A DNA stretch of 64,000 nucleotides from the NCBI GenBank assembly GCA_947504195.1, contig CANNGN010000009.1:1-64000 (forward strand). The letters are read 5' to 3'. Below are positions 63,065-64,000 of the stretch, in pieces (within the stretch, counting starts at the first letter, position 1; each line of letters starts with the position of its first letter). Position numbers and translations under genes: made by a program. The stretch is from an uncultured Vibrio sp. Its GTDB lineage: Bacteria > Pseudomonadota > Gammaproteobacteria > Enterobacterales > Vibrionaceae. The notes beneath the pieces were generated by a model that worked only from the letters and a program-made list of their open reading frames with translations, had not been told where the DNA came from and did no database searches.

Positions 63065-63334
63065 TTACCTTGGGTAACAATTGATATTTTGAAAAGTGAC
63101 CGACTCGGTTATCGCTTCATAGCCGTGGGGTTGGTCACTAAAAAAGCGAATACTTTCTCCGGGGTTAAGCGGATGCCAGACATCATTAAATAAGACATTC
63201 AGTGTTCCAGCTAATACCACTATATGTTCAATCACACCAGCGCCGTGTGGGGTCGATAGTTGTTGATGATAGTCGCTCAATGGAATCTCAAACATTTCCA
63301 TACCTGAATCAGCTTGAAATGGAAATAAAGCGAT
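63065..63334 (-). pseudogene. truncated SutR-like XRE-cupin regulator, cupin domain only
   Basis: Only the last ~89 residues remain, in frame from 63334 (IALFPFQADSG, then MEMFEIPLS, GVIEHIVVLAGTLNV, FQNINCYPR). They align from end to end with the C-terminal cupin half of E. coli SutR (YdcN), starting at its LFPYDPQL. An in-frame TAG (63335-63337) and the divergent benE remnant replace the N-terminal helix-turn-helix. An internal ATG at 63301 could still yield a 78-residue cupin, without DNA-binding ability. Confidence 0.75.
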
Positions 63335-63341
63335 CTATGAG

Positions 63342-64000
63342 ATGGCTGACATAGTTGGGGCTTTTGTTGTATCAGGATTTCTTATTTTTTTAACCGGTTT
63401 GATCACACCATTGAGCAAGATGCTAGCGCGAATCCCCTCGCAACTAGGCACTGCAATGTTGGCTGCGATATTACTGCCTTTTTGTATAAAAGGGTTCGAA
63501 ACCATTGAAACGAGCCCATCTATTTTTCTCGTTATGTTTACCGCCTATTTGCTAGCAAAACACCTCTCTCCCAAATATACAATGCTAGTGTTGTTAATCG
63601 TTGGCTTTGGTTGCGCATCCATATTTAACAATACACCATTGATGGTCACTAACTTGTCGATAGCAATGCCTACTTGGATCATGCCGCACTTTGAGTTTCC
63701 AGCTATTGTTAATCTCTCAATCCCACTTTATCTCGTGACCATGCTTTCTCAGAATCTCCCTGGCATCGCGATGATGAAGACCTACGATTATGATACACCG
63801 GTAAAACCAATTCTGATCGGTACTGGGATAACCAATATCATCTCTGCGCCTTTCGGTGGATTCAGTGTCAATCTAGCCGCCATTTCTGCGGCTATCTGCA
63901 TGACACCGTCGGTCGATTCCGATAAAACCCAACGATATCGTGCTGTTATTTGGGCTGGCATTTTTTATGTCAGTGCAGGTGTGTTTGCGACCACGGTCGT
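63342..64000 (+). pseudogene. benE: benE-like transporter lacking its N-terminal ~90 residues (continues past window)
   Basis: The frame from ATG 63342 reads MADIVGAFVVSGFLIFLTG, ARIPSQLGTAMLAAILLPF, ...LVTMLSQNLPGIAMMK and FGGFSVNLAAISAAIC. It matches the BenE family from about residue 90 of E. coli YdcO onward. The first three helices and the PVLTAWSTPGAALL motif are absent, a stop (TGA 63315-63317) lies upstream, and there is no ribosome site. In E. coli sutR and ydcO are also divergent neighbours. The 3' end runs past position 64000. Confidence 0.75.

Overview
The window reads as chromosomal DNA of a Vibrio or close relative. The evidence is a VCR-like integron attC repeat, a TtpC-ExbB2-ExbD2-TonB2 energy-transduction operon with its DUF3450 and TPR partners, CheV, an anaerobic glpACB/glpT locus, several TRAP transporters and a long run of small Vibrio-type accessory genes. 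No rRNA, tRNA, CRISPR array or phage block was seen, and no integrase gene lies in the window.

Region 1 (1-3310) is a fragment of integron cassette array on the minus strand. A P-loop kinase-like cassette (2705-3238) is followed by an attC site, and the next cassette encodes a TIR-domain protein (90-1199) that looks like a defence effector. An IS110-family element of the IS1111 subgroup (1227-2591) sits exactly at the attC recombination core. Removing it rebuilds a clean attC end. Its transposase is frameshifted, and its 3' non-coding end is where IS1111 elements encode their target-guiding RNA. Region 2 (3548-16761) is almost entirely minus strand: one small gene after another (DUF1294, DUF3565, RsuA, LysE exporter, five GNATs, GFA, DUF523, DinB, CheV, SDR, MarR, DJ-1, Gdx, Blc, Rof). 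It resembles cassette content, but I found no attC sites in the gaps I read. The gdx gene carries a clear two-hairpin guanidine-II riboswitch.

Region 3 (16987-23643) holds a glycine-zipper protein, a PepSY-like protein with a PhoP/PhoQ-like two-component pair, and a MocR regulator divergent from an EamA exporter. Region 4 (24010-27680) is a three-gene AT-rich operon: an outer-membrane barrel, a periplasmic protein of unknown function, and a membrane GGDEF protein whose EAL domain looks catalytically dead. A 0.9-kb AT-rich gap follows.

Region 5 (28619-39266) has two TRAP transporter operons flanking a Bap-like surface protein. The second operon has a HAD phosphatase and a divergent DeoR/GlpR-like repressor with candidate operators. 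Region 6 (39371-48852) contains an unknown membrane protein, glpACB divergent from glpT with GlpR-like boxes between them, an MFS carrier, and a YefM-YoeB toxin-antitoxin pair. Region 7 (48906-53935) is the TonB2 operon, built with start-stop overlaps. Region 8 (54503-61096) has a SHOCT-domain protein and a tricarboxylate TctCBA transporter with its CitA/CitB-type two-component system.

Region 9 (61175-64000) has an Lrp regulator divergent from a YjeH-like permease. It ends in a scar where a SutR-like XRE-cupin regulator and the divergent benE have both lost their first ~90 codons, apparently through one deletion across their shared promoter.

Gene calls rest on reading the translated sequences and recalling family motifs. 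No database search was run. Several start codons were moved to positions supported by a Shine-Dalgarno sequence.
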